This document shows positions 17,960 to 26,395 of a stretch of 64,000 nt of DNA, piece after piece. The translations under genes and the position numbers were made by a program. The first letter of the stretch is position 1. Each line of letters opens with the position of its first letter. The stretch is from Caulobacteraceae bacterium UBA3198 (GTDB lineage: Bacteria > Pseudomonadota > Alphaproteobacteria > Caulobacterales > Caulobacteraceae): positions 2,263-66,262 of the forward strand of contig DEWY01000011.1 of the NCBI GenBank assembly GCA_002363865.1, written 5' to 3'. Under the pieces are notes generated by a model. That model ran no database searches and had not been told where the DNA came from. It worked only from the letters and a program-made list of their open reading frames with translations.

Positions 17960-20900
17960 CTATTCGGCGGCGCGGGGCAGGGTGTCCTCATGGGCGGTCG
18001 GTCCCTGCCGCGGCCGCAGGCCGAGCTTGCGGCGACCCCAGCCGCCGGCCCGGCGCAGCCGCTCCCCATAGACCTTGGGCGCAGCCAGCATGACCGGCGT
18101 CAGGACCAGGGTCAGCAGGGTGGCGAAGGACAGGCCCCAGACCACGGCGGCCGAGAGCTGCACCCACCATTCCGAACCCGGCGCCCGGTACTCGATATGG
18201 CCGACCCGGAAGTTGGGATGCAGCTGGAACATCAGCGGCAGCAGGCCCACCACCGTCACAACCGTGGTCAGGATGACGGGCCGGAACCGCTGGGTGGCGG
18301 CGCGGACGGCGGCGTCATCGGCGGCGTAGCCGGACCGTCGCAGCTGGTAGTAGGTGTCCACCAGCACAATGTTATGGCCCACCACCACGCCGGCCAGGGC
18401 GACGATGCCCGTGCCCAGCATGATCACCGAGACATAGTTGAACGTGCCCAGGAAGTTGATCTGGACGCCCAGCAACACGCCGACCGTAGATAGCGCCACC
18501 GCAGAGAGGGTCACCACCACGCCGTAGAAGCTGTTGAACTGCCAGAGCAGGATGACCCCCATCAGGAACAGGGACGCCGCCATGGCGACCAGGAAGAACT
18601 GGGCCGCCTCCTGGCCCTCCTCGTCGGCGCCGGTGAACTTCCAGCGGACCTCATCGCTGATGTCAGCCTGCTCCAGCCAGGGGCGCAGCTCGGCGATCTT
18701 CTGGTTGGCGGCGACGCCCTCCACCGCATTGGCCTGGACGATGACCAGACGCTGGCCGTCGCGGCGCTGGATGGTGGTTACCTGCTGGGCCGGCGCCTGG
18801 CGGATGAAGTAGCTGGCCGGCACGGGACCCAGGGCTGTGGAGATCTTCAGGTCATCAAAGGCGGCCACGTTCCGGGCCTCGGCCGGGAAACGGACGCGGA
18901 TATCCAGTTCGTCCTCGGCGTCGTCTGGACGGAAGCGGCCCACCAGCACGCCGGTGGTCACGAACTGAATGGCCTGACCGACCGACAGGACATCGACGCC
19001 GTAGCGGCCGGCCGCCTGGCGATCGACGGCCAGGTTCAGCTCGATCCCCGGAGAGGTGCGGTTGTCCTCCAGCTCGAACAGGTCCGGATCTGAGGCCAGT
19101 CGCGTGCGGATCAGATCGGCCGCGGCGTTCAGCGCCTCGGGGTTCTGGCTGCGCAGTTCGACCTGCACGTCCTTGCCCACTGGGGGGCCGCCCTGGGGCT
19201 CCCGCACCTCGATGAGGACCCCTGGCAGATCGGTCAGGCGGGTGCGGATGTCGTTGACGATATCGGCGCCGCGCACCCCCAGTTCGCCCCGTTCCTCGAA
19301 GTCCACCAAGTCGACCTGCAGGCGTCCCACTGTGTCATTGGGCGGCCCGCCGCCGCCGCCGCCGGAGCTGGCGGCGCCAGACCGGGTATAGATGGAATCC
19401 ACACCCGGCACGTCCAGCAGGCGCAGTTCGACCTGACGGACCAACACGTCATGAGCTTCAGGCGACAGGTTTCCGCGGGCCTTCACATAGACCTGAGCCC
19501 ATTCCGGATCTTCCTCCAGGAAGAACTCCGTCCGGTGGGTGGAGGTAGCGAACCAGCCGACGATGGCCACGACGATCAGCAGGGTGGCGGCGAAGGTCCG
19601 GGTGGGCGCCGCGCCCAGGGTCCAGAGGGTGCGGGCGTACCAGCCCATGAAGCCGGACATCTCCCGCGGGTCGCCCCGCTCGGACTTCTCGATCTCGGCC
19701 AGGTGCGCCTCGTCCACCGCGGCCTTGCGGCCGAAGATCGAGCCCAGCGCCGGGGTGAAGATCAGGGCCACGAAGATGGAGGCGCCCAGGACGTACATCA
19801 GCGTCAGGGGCAGGAAACTCATGAACTTGCCCGGGATCGAGTTCCAGAACATGAACGGCAGGAAGGCGCAAAGCGTCGTCAGGGTGCCGTTCAGGACCGG
19901 GAAGAACATCCGCTTGCCGGCCGCGGCGAAGGCCTCCTCCTTGGGCAGGCCCTCGGCCATCTTCCGGTCGGCGTACTCGACCACAACGATGCCGCCGTCC
20001 ACCAGGATGCCGACGGCCAGGACGAGCCCGAACATCACCATCTGGTTCAGGGTTACGCCGGAGGCGTTCAACATCAGGAAGGCCAGCATGAAGCAGGCCG
20101 GAATCGCCGCGCCGACCATCAGCCCCTGCCGGATGCCCAGGCTGTAGACGATGATCATCATCACCAGGATGGTGGCGATCAGCAGGCCGGACTCCAGGAC
20201 CACCAGGGTGCGATGGATGAAATCGCTCTGGTCGTAGGTGTAGGAGACCCGGATGGTCTCAGGCCAGCGGGCCTCCTCGTCGGCCACCACGGCGCGGACG
20301 GCGTCGACGGTGTCGAGGATGTTGGCGCCGCTGCGCTTGGCCACCTCCAGCGACATGGCCGGCTCGCCATTGTAGCGGGTGATGAAGTTCGGCTCTTTGA
20401 AGGTGCGTCGCACCTCGCCGATATCGCCGACCGTGATCACCCGGTCGCCGCTTTTCTTGATGGGCAGGCTGAGGATGTCGGACGGCTCCTCGACCACCCC
20501 GGGGACCTTCACCGCGAACTGGCTGCCGCCCGATCTCAGGTTCCCGGCCGGCACCAGCTGGTTGTTGCGGCTGATCACCTGGGCGAGTTCGCCGGTGGTG
20601 ACGTTGTAGGCCTCCATCCGCAGCGGATCGATGGTGACCTCGAGCATCTCCTCGCGGCCGCCGGTCAGTTGCACTTCCAGCACGCCGGGGGCCGCCTCGA
20701 GCCGGTCCTGCAGGGACCGGGCGATCCGATAGAGCTCGCGCTCAGGGGCTGCGCCGGACAGAACGATGCCGATCACCGGCTCGCCGCTGAAATTCGCCTC
20801 TTCGATGATCGGCTCTTCGGCGTCGGGCGGGAAACGCCCACGGGCCAGGTCCACCTTGGCGCGCACCTCGGCCAGGGCCTTGTCCTTGTCGAAGTCGGCC

Positions 20901-21193
20901 TCGAACTCGAGATTGACGATGGCCACGCTCTGGCGGGCCGCGGAGTTCATCTCCTTCAGCCCCTCAATGGATTGTAGCTCGACCTCAAGCGGCTTGACCA
21001 GCAGGCGCTCGGAATCCTCCGGGCTCACGCCAGGGTAGGGGACGACGACCGAAACGAACGGAAAGTCGATATCGGGATTGGCCTCCCGGGGCATGGCCAG
21101 GTAGCCGAAGAAGCCGAAGATGCTGGCGATCAGCGTAACGCCCAACACCACCTTCCGCCGCTTGATGGCGCCGTCGATCAGCGGACCGATCAT
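17960..21193 (-). CDS. RND-family efflux pump, inner-membrane subunit
   Basis: 1077-residue proton-driven RND transporter with 12 expected membrane helices and two large periplasmic loops. The N-terminus (KRRKVVLGVTLIASIFGFFG) and LPREANPDIDFPFVSV-like porter start are typical of AcrB/MdtC-like proteins. In helix 4 the usual two acidic residues read LVDGGIVVVEY, so one Asp is replaced by Gly. In helix 10 GHNIVLVD stands where AcrB has a lysine. A run of six glycines (near residue 605) lies in the second periplasmic loop. The partner fusion protein is 27 bases upstream; no outer-membrane channel gene is present. Substrate unknown. Confidence 0.92.
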   Translation of the reverse strand: MIGPLIDGAIKRRKVVLGVTLIASIFGFFGYLAMPREANPDIDFPFVSVVVPYPGVSPEDSERLLVKPLEVELQSIEGLKEMNSAARQSVAIVNLEFEADFDKDKALAEVRAKVDLARGRFPPDAEEPIIEEANFSGEPVIGIVLSGAAPERELYRIARSLQDRLEAAPGVLEVQLTGGREEMLEVTIDPLRMEAYNVTTGELAQVISRNNQLVPAGNLRSGGSQFAVKVPGVVEEPSDILSLPIKKSGDRVITVGDIGEVRRTFKEPNFITRYNGEPAMSLEVAKRSGANILDTVDAVRAVVADEEARWPETIRVSYTYDQSDFIHRTLVVLESGLLIATILVMMIIVYSLGIRQGLMVGAAIPACFMLAFLMLNASGVTLNQMVMFGLVLAVGILVDGGIVVVEYADRKMAEGLPKEEAFAAAGKRMFFPVLNGTLTTLCAFLPFMFWNSIPGKFMSFLPLTLMYVLGASIFVALIFTPALGSIFGRKAAVDEAHLAEIEKSERGDPREMSGFMGWYARTLWTLGAAPTRTFAATLLIVVAIVGWFATSTHRTEFFLEEDPEWAQVYVKARGNLSPEAHDVLVRQVELRLLDVPGVDSIYTRSGAASSGGGGGGPPNDTVGRLQVDLVDFEERGELGVRGADIVNDIRTRLTDLPGVLIEVREPQGGPPVGKDVQVELRSQNPEALNAAADLIRTRLASDPDLFELEDNRTSPGIELNLAVDRQAAGRYGVDVLSVGQAIQFVTTGVLVGRFRPDDAEDELDIRVRFPAEARNVAAFDDLKISTALGPVPASYFIRQAPAQQVTTIQRRDGQRLVIVQANAVEGVAANQKIAELRPWLEQADISDEVRWKFTGADEEGQEAAQFFLVAMAASLFLMGVILLWQFNSFYGVVVTLSAVALSTVGVLLGVQINFLGTFNYVSVIMLGTGIVALAGVVVGHNIVLVDTYYQLRRSGYAADDAAVRAATQRFRPVILTTVVTVVGLLPLMFQLHPNFRVGHIEYRAPGSEWWVQLSAAVVWGLSFATLLTLVLTPVMLAAPKVYGERLRRAGGWGRRKLGLRPRQGPTAHEDTLPRAAE

Positions 21194-21220
21194 ACTCTCA
21201 AGCCTCCTGTGCGGCGCGCC

Positions 21221-22285
21221 CTAGCGGGCAAGCGCCACGCGAACCTTCTGGCCCTGTTCCACATAGGACTGGCCGACCGTGATGACGCGGGCCTCGCCGG
21301 AGAGGCCGCGGACCCAGACCCCTTCGGCGCTCTCCTCGGTCACCTGCACCGGGGTGAAGACCACGACATCGCCCGGGCCCACATGCCGCACGCCCTGGCG
21401 GCCTTCGGCGTCCAGCACCATGGCCGAGGGGGGCACGAGGTGGGCGGGGCCCGAGGCGGTGGTGATGCGGACGTCGGCCGACAGGCCCGAGCGGACCGCC
21501 TGCTGCGGATTGCGGGCGATCACTTCGAGCCGGTAGGTGCGGGTCTGCGGATCGGCCTCGCGGCCCACGAAGCGCACCTGCCCAGACAGGGTCTCGCCAG
21601 ACACCAGGGTGGCGGTGGCCGGCTCGCCGCTGCTGATCCGACCAGCCTGGGTCTCGGGGACGTTGCCCACGATGAGGATGGGGTTCAGCTCGATGAGGGT
21701 GCCGCAGGGCTGGCCCGGCGACAGATAGGTCCCGACCTCGGCGTCGCGGTTGTCGAACACCCCGGCGAAGGGGGCGCGGATGTTCACCTGCTCCAGGGCG
21801 ATCTCGGCTTGGCGGACCGCCGCGGCGGCGGCGTCCAGATTGGCCTGATCCTGCAGCACCTGGGTCTCGGACCGGTAGCCCTTCTCCGCCAGCGAGGCCG
21901 AGGCCCGGCGTTGCAACTCCCGCGAGCGAAGGGCCGCACGGGCCTGATCAAGGGCCGCCTGACGGGCGTCCACCGAAAGGCGGCACAGCACGGCGCCCTT
22001 CTGGACGAAGGCGCCTTCCCGGGCCGGCGTCGAGGCCACCACGCCGGAGGTCTCGGCCCGCACCACGACGCTGCGCGCCGCCTCCGTGCGGCCCCGCAGG
22101 GTGACCACATAGGGCCGGGTGACCTCAGGGGTCACGGTCACCTGGACCTGCGGAGGCTGGTCAGCCTCCGCCTTGGCCGTCTCTGCCGGCGCGCTGTCGC
22201 CGCCGAACAGGGACATGCCGACGAAATAGACCAGCAGCACGCCGAACACGGCGAGGATGAAGATGTGTGAGGCCTTGAGACGCAT
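21221..22285 (-). CDS. RND efflux periplasmic adaptor (membrane fusion protein)
   Basis: 354-residue HlyD/AcrA-like adaptor with one N-terminal membrane anchor (HIFILAVFGVLLVYFVG). The biotinyl-lipoyl-like half motif (VVVRAETSGVVASTPAREG) and its partner INIRAPFAGVFDNRDAEVG-type segment flank a helical hairpin of about 80 residues rich in Ala/Gln/Arg. It would connect the RND protein, encoded 27 bases downstream, to an outer-membrane channel encoded elsewhere. No regulator gene is adjacent; the 238 bases to the divergent glyoxalase gene show no recognisable operator. Confidence 0.92.
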   Translation of the reverse strand: MRLKASHIFILAVFGVLLVYFVGMSLFGGDSAPAETAKAEADQPPQVQVTVTPEVTRPYVVTLRGRTEAARSVVVRAETSGVVASTPAREGAFVQKGAVLCRLSVDARQAALDQARAALRSRELQRRASASLAEKGYRSETQVLQDQANLDAAAAAVRQAEIALEQVNIRAPFAGVFDNRDAEVGTYLSPGQPCGTLIELNPILIVGNVPETQAGRISSGEPATATLVSGETLSGQVRFVGREADPQTRTYRLEVIARNPQQAVRSGLSADVRITTASGPAHLVPPSAMVLDAEGRQGVRHVGPGDVVVFTPVQVTEESAEGVWVRGLSGEARVITVGQSYVEQGQKVRVALAR

Positions 22286-22523
22286 GCCGTAAATTTCCCC
22301 CAGCCGCCCCGGCGTTGATCAGGCCGCGGAGACCGCATTCCCACGTTCTTCGGGATTTCGCGCCCTTGTGCTGCTGGCGTCGCGGTCGTGCAAATGAATT
22401 CGCTGACAGGATACGATCTGGGCGTCGACTGTGCCTGACGAACCGCAGTTCAGGGCATAGAATGACGCGATCCCGACGGCGCCGCACTGGGCGCCTCCCA
22501 GCCTTTGGAAGATGGAAGACCCG

Positions 22524-22964
22524 ATGCGATATCTCCACACCATGGTCCGCGTGCGCGATCTCGACGCTTCTCTGGACTTCTATTGCGCCAAGCTCGGCCT
22601 GGTTGAAGTTTCGCGGGTGGAGAACGCCGGGGGCCGCTTCACCCTGGTGTTCCTTTGTGCGCCGGGGGACGAAGAGCTGGCGCGGGCCCGTAAGGCGCCG
22701 ATGGTGGAGCTCACCTACAACTGGGATCCCGAGGACTACCAGGGCGGGCGCAACTTCGGCCATCTGGCCTATGCGGTGGACGACATCTACGCCGCCTGCC
22801 AGCGCCTGATGGATGGCGGCGTGGTGATCAACCGGCCCCCGCGGGACGGACACATGGCCTTCGTCCGTTCGCCCGACGGCATCTCGGTGGAACTGTTGCA
22901 GGCGGGCGCCGCCTTGCCGCCGGCCGAGCCGTGGGCGTCCATGCCCAATGAGGGCCAGTGGTAG
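22524..22964 (+). CDS. gloA: Lactoylglutathione lyase (glyoxalase I)
   Basis: 146-residue metalloenzyme that isomerises the methylglyoxal-glutathione hemithioacetal to S-lactoylglutathione. Metal ligands are visible as H5 (RYLHTMVRV), the Glu of MVELTYN, the His of NFGHLAYAVDD and the Glu of ISVELLQ. The start at 22524 is preferred because GGAAG lies five bases upstream; the ATG four codons earlier abuts that site. Followed by a strong hairpin and then the tRNA-Asn gene on the other strand. Confidence 0.95.
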   Translation: MRYLHTMVRVRDLDASLDFYCAKLGLVEVSRVENAGGRFTLVFLCAPGDEELARARKAPMVELTYNWDPEDYQGGRNFGHLAYAVDDIYAACQRLMDGGVVINRPPRDGHMAFVRSPDGISVELLQAGAALPPAEPWASMPNEGQW

Positions 22965-22984
22965 TCAGACTGTTGGAAGAATGC

Positions 22985-23006
22985 GTCCGCCGCTGAGGCG
23001 GCGGAC
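22985..23006. terminator. Hairpin between gloA and tRNA-Asn
   Basis: GTCCGCCGC-TGAG-GCGGCGGAC, a perfect nine-base GC stem, 20 bases after the gloA stop and ten bases beyond the tRNA 3' end. It can serve both strands. There is no T-run. Confidence 0.6.
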
Positions 23007-23015
23007 GGAGGACGG

Positions 23016-23091
23016 TGGCTCCCCGAGCAGGACTCGAACCTGCGACAAGTCGGTTAACAGCCGACTGCTCTACCAACTGAGCTATCGGGGA
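23016..23091 (-). tRNA. tRNA-Asn (anticodon GTT)
   Basis: 76 bases with encoded CCA. The acceptor stem TCCCCGA pairs with TCGGGGA, and the D arm contains AGCTCAGTTGGTAGAGC. The anticodon loop CTGTTAA gives GTT, and the T arm GCAGG-TTCGAAC-CTGC is canonical. All four stems close. Confidence 0.98.
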
Positions 23092-23172
23092 TCAGCACCG
23101 TAGGGCGGCGGCTATACGCCGGGGCGGCGGGCGGTGCAAGCCTCGGTTGGCGCGCTATCCACAGCCGAAGTC

Positions 23173-23246
23173 AAAAAAAGAGCCCGGCCGGAGCCGGGCT
23201 TGAGAAGGTTGGTGATGGTGGGGTGTCTTCAAGGAAGACCATCACA
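23173..23246 (-). ncRNA. Candidate small RNA with 5' hairpin and intrinsic terminator
   Basis: On the minus strand, about 17 bases past a perfect CtrA box, there is a nested hairpin: GTGATGG (23245-23239) pairs with CCATCAC (23218-23212), and inside it GTCTTC pairs with GAAGAC, leaving an ACCCC bulge. It is followed by a textbook intrinsic terminator, AGCCCGGC-TCCG-GCCGGGCT, then C and seven T (23200-23173). No open reading frame of useful length lies between promoter and terminator, and no gene on this strand upstream needs the terminator. An RNA of about 65-80 bases is inferred; the exact 5' end is not known. Confidence 0.5.
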
Positions 23247-23262
23247 GGGTCGGCTTTTATGG

Positions 23263-23277
23263 TTAAGGCAAGGTTAA
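23263..23277 (-). promoter_or_regulatory. Perfect CtrA box upstream of the candidate small RNA
   Basis: On the minus strand TTAACCTTGCCTTAACCAT is an exact TTAA-N7-TTAA match and ends in the TTAACCAT half-site. Orientation and distance fit control of the minus-strand RNA. Because TTAA is itself symmetric, action on the plus-strand kinase gene 200 bases away cannot be excluded. The remaining 205 bases up to the kinase start show nothing I recognise. Confidence 0.55.
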
Positions 23278-23482
23278 CGTTCTCGGTTCGGGGCGTGGGT
23301 CTTAAGGTGTGTCGGCGCCCGGATAGACAAGCTTTCCGCGAGGCCTTACAGCCGTTGTCGCCCCGACCGGCTCAGCGGCTGCGGATGAGTGGAAGCTGTT
23401 GATCCGAGGGCCTTCTTCGGACGCGCCTTCTCCAGTTTCATCCGAGCCGACGCCGTTGGAGTGGGAGGACGATTGAGGCGAA

Positions 23483-24454
23483 ATGCGGCTGTTTCAGCAG
23501 AATCCGGTTCTGGCCTATGGCCTCGCCCTCCTGAGCGCCGGATTGGGATTCTACGTCCGCTGGACCCTCGATGGGGTTCTCCCCCCCGGTTTTCCCTATC
23601 TGACCTTCTTCCCGGCCGTGATTCTCACCGCCTTCCTCGCCGGGATGTGGCCTGGAATCCTGTGTGCGGTCCTGTCGGGCCTAGCGGCGTGGTGGTTCTT
23701 CATTCCGCCGATCGGATTCAGCCTGTCGGCGGCCAGCGCCCTGACTCTGGTGTTCTTTGTCTTTGTGGTGGCGGTGGACATCGCGGTGATCGAGCTGATG
23801 CGCCGCGCCCTGAAGGACCTGGAACGGGAACAGGGCCTGACGGCCCAGCTCTATGAACGCCAGCGGGTCATGTTCCAGGAGCTTCAGCACCGGGTGGCCA
23901 ACAACATGACCTTCGTGGCGGCCCTGCTGCAGATCAAGAAGCGGACGATCGATAGTCCGCAGGCCGCGGCAGCCCTGGACGAGGCCCGCGAGCGCCTGGT
24001 GACCATGGCCCAGATCCACCGGCGCCTCTATGACCCAGCTACCCTGGAGCTGAGCGTGGCGGCTTCCCTGCGGGAGTTGTGCGATGACCTCGTCCAGGCG
24101 GCGGGCGCGCGCCATGTCGTCTGCGATGTCACGGCCGAAGGCGTCGAGTTGGACACCCCCCGCCTGGTGACCCTGTTTCTGCTAGTGGCCGAGGTGGTGA
24201 CCAACGCCCTGAAGCACGCTTTCGTCGATCGCCCCACGGGCTGCGTCAGCGTCTCTCTTCTGCCTCAGGGCGAGGGGCAGGCGGTCCTGCTCATCGCAGA
24301 TGATGGTCCAGGCTTTCCGTCGGCCAGCCCCAGTCTTGACGGGCGACCGAGCCTGGGCTTCGGCATCATGCAAAGTCTGGCGGGGCAACTGGCCGGCCAG
24401 CTCGACTTCCCACCCGGGCCCGGCGCCCGGGTGCGGCTGGTCTTCCCGACCTAA
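23483..24454 (+). CDS. Membrane sensor histidine kinase (DUF4118 + HisKA_2 type)
   Basis: 323 residues. The N-terminal DUF4118-like module (about 1-105) has three to four membrane helices (LAYGLALLSAGLGFYVRW; FLAGMWPGILCAVLSGLAAW; LTLVFFVFVVAVDIAVI). The HisKA_2 dimerisation segment follows, with the phospho-acceptor His in FQELQHRVANNM near residue 136. The ATPase has N-box EVVTNALKHAF and G-box IADDGPGF. Kinases of this class in alphaproteobacteria often feed the PhyR general stress response or act in light/redox sensing. No response regulator is adjacent, so it is an orphan. Confidence 0.88.
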   Translation: MRLFQQNPVLAYGLALLSAGLGFYVRWTLDGVLPPGFPYLTFFPAVILTAFLAGMWPGILCAVLSGLAAWWFFIPPIGFSLSAASALTLVFFVFVVAVDIAVIELMRRALKDLEREQGLTAQLYERQRVMFQELQHRVANNMTFVAALLQIKKRTIDSPQAAAALDEARERLVTMAQIHRRLYDPATLELSVAASLRELCDDLVQAAGARHVVCDVTAEGVELDTPRLVTLFLLVAEVVTNALKHAFVDRPTGCVSVSLLPQGEGQAVLLIADDGPGFPSASPSLDGRPSLGFGIMQSLAGQLAGQLDFPPGPGARVRLVFPT

Positions 24455-24506
24455 GGGCCGCCCGACCCGACAAGTGCGGCGGCCATTGGCCTGTCGCACG
24501 GGCCGC

Positions 24507-24524
24507 GTGTCACCGCCGCTTCAC
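24507..24524 (+). promoter_or_regulatory. Weak Pho-box-like repeat upstream of the phosphonate transporter
   Basis: GTGTCAC-CGCC-GCTTCAC has the 7+4+7 spacing of a PhoB box and keeps the TCA core in both units, but the second unit is poor. It lies about 75 bases before the first phnD-like gene. Phosphate-starvation control of this operon is expected biologically; the site itself is uncertain. Confidence 0.3.
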
Positions 24525-24596
24525 GTCCGAATGCGAAACCTCCGGTCCGGCGACTGGCCTTATGCGACGCCGGGCAAGACAGCGTAGAGGTTCCCC

Positions 24597-25544
24597 ATGC
24601 GGCGACGATCAGGTGTGATCCTGGCGGCGATCGGCCTTGGCCTTGCAGGTTGCGGCGGGGAGGCGAAGGCGCCCGGCGGCGCCTGGCAGAGCCAGATGGG
24701 CGAGGTCCGGATGGCGGTCCGGGGGTCCGAGGACGACCCCATGATCACCCGCCGTCTGACCGCCTATAAGACCTATATCGGCAAGGCGACCGGGCTGCCG
24801 GTGAAGCTCTACGAATCCTCCGACTACAACGGCACGATCCAGGCGCTATCGAGCGGGCAGGTGGACATCGCCACCATGGCCGGCGGCGGCTACGCCAATG
24901 TGGACGCCCAGATCGGCGATCTGGCCCAGCCGATCCTGACCGTCCGCCAGGCCGAAGGCGACACGGGCTACTATTCGGGCCTGCTGGTCATGGCTGACAG
25001 CCCCTATCGCTCGATCCAGGACCTGAAGGGCAAGACGCTCGGCTATGTCGATTTCAACTCCACCTCCGGCTACCTGTTTCCCCGTTCGGTGATGCGCGAG
25101 CAGGGGATCGACCCGGACACCTTCTTCGGCAAGTCGAGCTTCGCTGGCGGTCACACCCAGGCGGTGATGGCCCTGGACAATGGCCAGTTCGACGCCACCA
25201 TCATCCAAGCCGGCGGTGGGGATCCCGAACACGGCTTCACCACCGGAGCCCACTTCACCATGGCCCGGCGGGGCGTGGTGGATCTCGACGACTTCCGGAT
25301 CATCTGGACAGCGGGGCCGATCCCCAACAGCGCCGTCGTGGTGCGCACCGACCGGCCGCAGCCCTTCATCGACGCCGTGCGCGGCGCCATGGCCGCCTTG
25401 CCATATGACGACCCGGAGGTCTGGCGCGATATCGGCCAACCTGACGGCGCGGCCTACACCGCCGTCACCCGCGAGCACTACACCCCGATCATCAAGCTGC
25501 GCGCCGACGATATCGCCGCCCGCCGCAGCGGAGAGCGGCAATGA
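24597..25544 (+). CDS. phnD: PhnD-like phosphonate-binding lipoprotein
   Basis: Solute-binding component of a phosphonate ABC importer, 315 residues. The signal peptide ends in a lipobox (LGLAGC, Cys19), so the protein is probably membrane-tethered; most Gram-negative PhnD proteins are free in the periplasm. Ligand-binding segments typical of the family are TAYKTYIGKATG, ESSDYNGTIQALSSGQVDIA and LGYVDFNSTSGYLFPR, the last holding the Ser/Thr phosphonate-contact region. The gene stop overlaps the next start (ATGA). First gene of the operon phnD-phnD2-phnE1-phnE2. Confidence 0.93.
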   Translation: MRRRSGVILAAIGLGLAGCGGEAKAPGGAWQSQMGEVRMAVRGSEDDPMITRRLTAYKTYIGKATGLPVKLYESSDYNGTIQALSSGQVDIATMAGGGYANVDAQIGDLAQPILTVRQAEGDTGYYSGLLVMADSPYRSIQDLKGKTLGYVDFNSTSGYLFPRSVMREQGIDPDTFFGKSSFAGGHTQAVMALDNGQFDATIIQAGGGDPEHGFTTGAHFTMARRGVVDLDDFRIIWTAGPIPNSAVVVRTDRPQPFIDAVRGAMAALPYDDPEVWRDIGQPDGAAYTAVTREHYTPIIKLRADDIAARRSGERQ

Positions 25545-26395
25545 AACGCCTGTTCCTCGCTGTGGGCGCGGTGCTGCTCAGCGCCGCCCAGGCCCAGGCG
25601 CCCGCCTTGCCCTTACGGATCGCCGAGGTCACGGGCGAGACCACGCCCTGCGCCCCGCTGGCGGCTAGCGCCCCGGCCGGTCAGCGGGCCTATATGGCGC
25701 TGCTGGTCAAGCGCCTGCAGACCGAGGTGTTCAACTGTCCAATGGCGGACGCCGCCGCCGCCGCCGAGGCCCTGTCCGGGGGCGCCGTCGACGTCGCATG
25801 GCTGGACGGCGCGGCCTTTGCGCCGGTCTCTGGCCAGACCCGCAGCATCCTGACAGTCAGGGCCGCCGAAGATCTCAACCGGCTGCCCGTGGTGGTGGCC
25901 GTGCCTCGCGCCGTCCAGGCCCAGACCCTCGCTGATCTGGCCGGGGCCAGTCTGGTCTTCGGCGGTCAGGCCAAGGCCAGCCTGGACGTGCCCCGACGCA
26001 CCCTGGCCGACTATGGGGCGAGCGCCGACTTTTTTGGCGACCAGGTCGAGGCTCAGGACCACGAGGAGGCCGCCGCCCGGCTGCGGGCGGGGCAGGTCCA
26101 GGCGATGGTGCTGCATGCGGGCGCCTGGCAGAAGCTCTGCCGCGGCGACCAGCCGGGCGAGGACCTGTGCGAGGATCTGCGGGTGGTCTGGCGCCAGCGC
26201 CCTGTGGCGTCCAAGGCCTGGGTGATCCGCAGCGACATGAGCGATGACCGCCGTTTCCGGCTGATCGGCATTCATGTGGCCATGCACAATGAGGCGAGGG
26301 AGGCCTTCACCTGGGCCGCCGGTGACGGGGCCGGGGAGTTCGAGCCCACGGAGGCCAAGGCGCTTCTCCACCAGGGGCCGACGGTCGGCTCATGA
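25541..26395 (+). CDS. Second PhnD-like periplasmic binding protein
   Basis: 284 residues with a short cleavable signal peptide (MKRLFLAVGAVLLSAAQAQA). It shares the PhnD layout: ALSGGAVDVAWLDGAAF corresponds to the segment with the same role in PhnD, and LADLAGASLVFGGQAKASLD to the second ligand strand. It is shorter and more divergent than its neighbour and lacks the TSGYLFPR-type loop. It contains four cysteines that could form two disulfides. It may bind another phosphonate or phosphite-like ligand, or modulate the first protein. Overlaps phnE1 (ATGA). Confidence 0.8.
   Translation: MKRLFLAVGAVLLSAAQAQAPALPLRIAEVTGETTPCAPLAASAPAGQRAYMALLVKRLQTEVFNCPMADAAAAAEALSGGAVDVAWLDGAAFAPVSGQTRSILTVRAAEDLNRLPVVVAVPRAVQAQTLADLAGASLVFGGQAKASLDVPRRTLADYGASADFFGDQVEAQDHEEAAARLRAGQVQAMVLHAGAWQKLCRGDQPGEDLCEDLRVVWRQRPVASKAWVIRSDMSDDRRFRLIGIHVAMHNEAREAFTWAAGDGAGEFEPTEAKALLHQGPTVGS

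Noticed and set aside
23263..23482. CtrA box as promoter element of the plus-strand histidine kinase
   Set aside because: The box is about 200 bases from the kinase start and its TTAACCAT half-site orientation and the terminator fit the minus strand better; not fully excluded.
24491..24513. CTGTCGC and GTGTCAC as a Pho box
   Set aside because: They are 16 bases apart, not the 11 required; only the overlapping 24507-24524 pair has correct spacing, and that is kept at low confidence.
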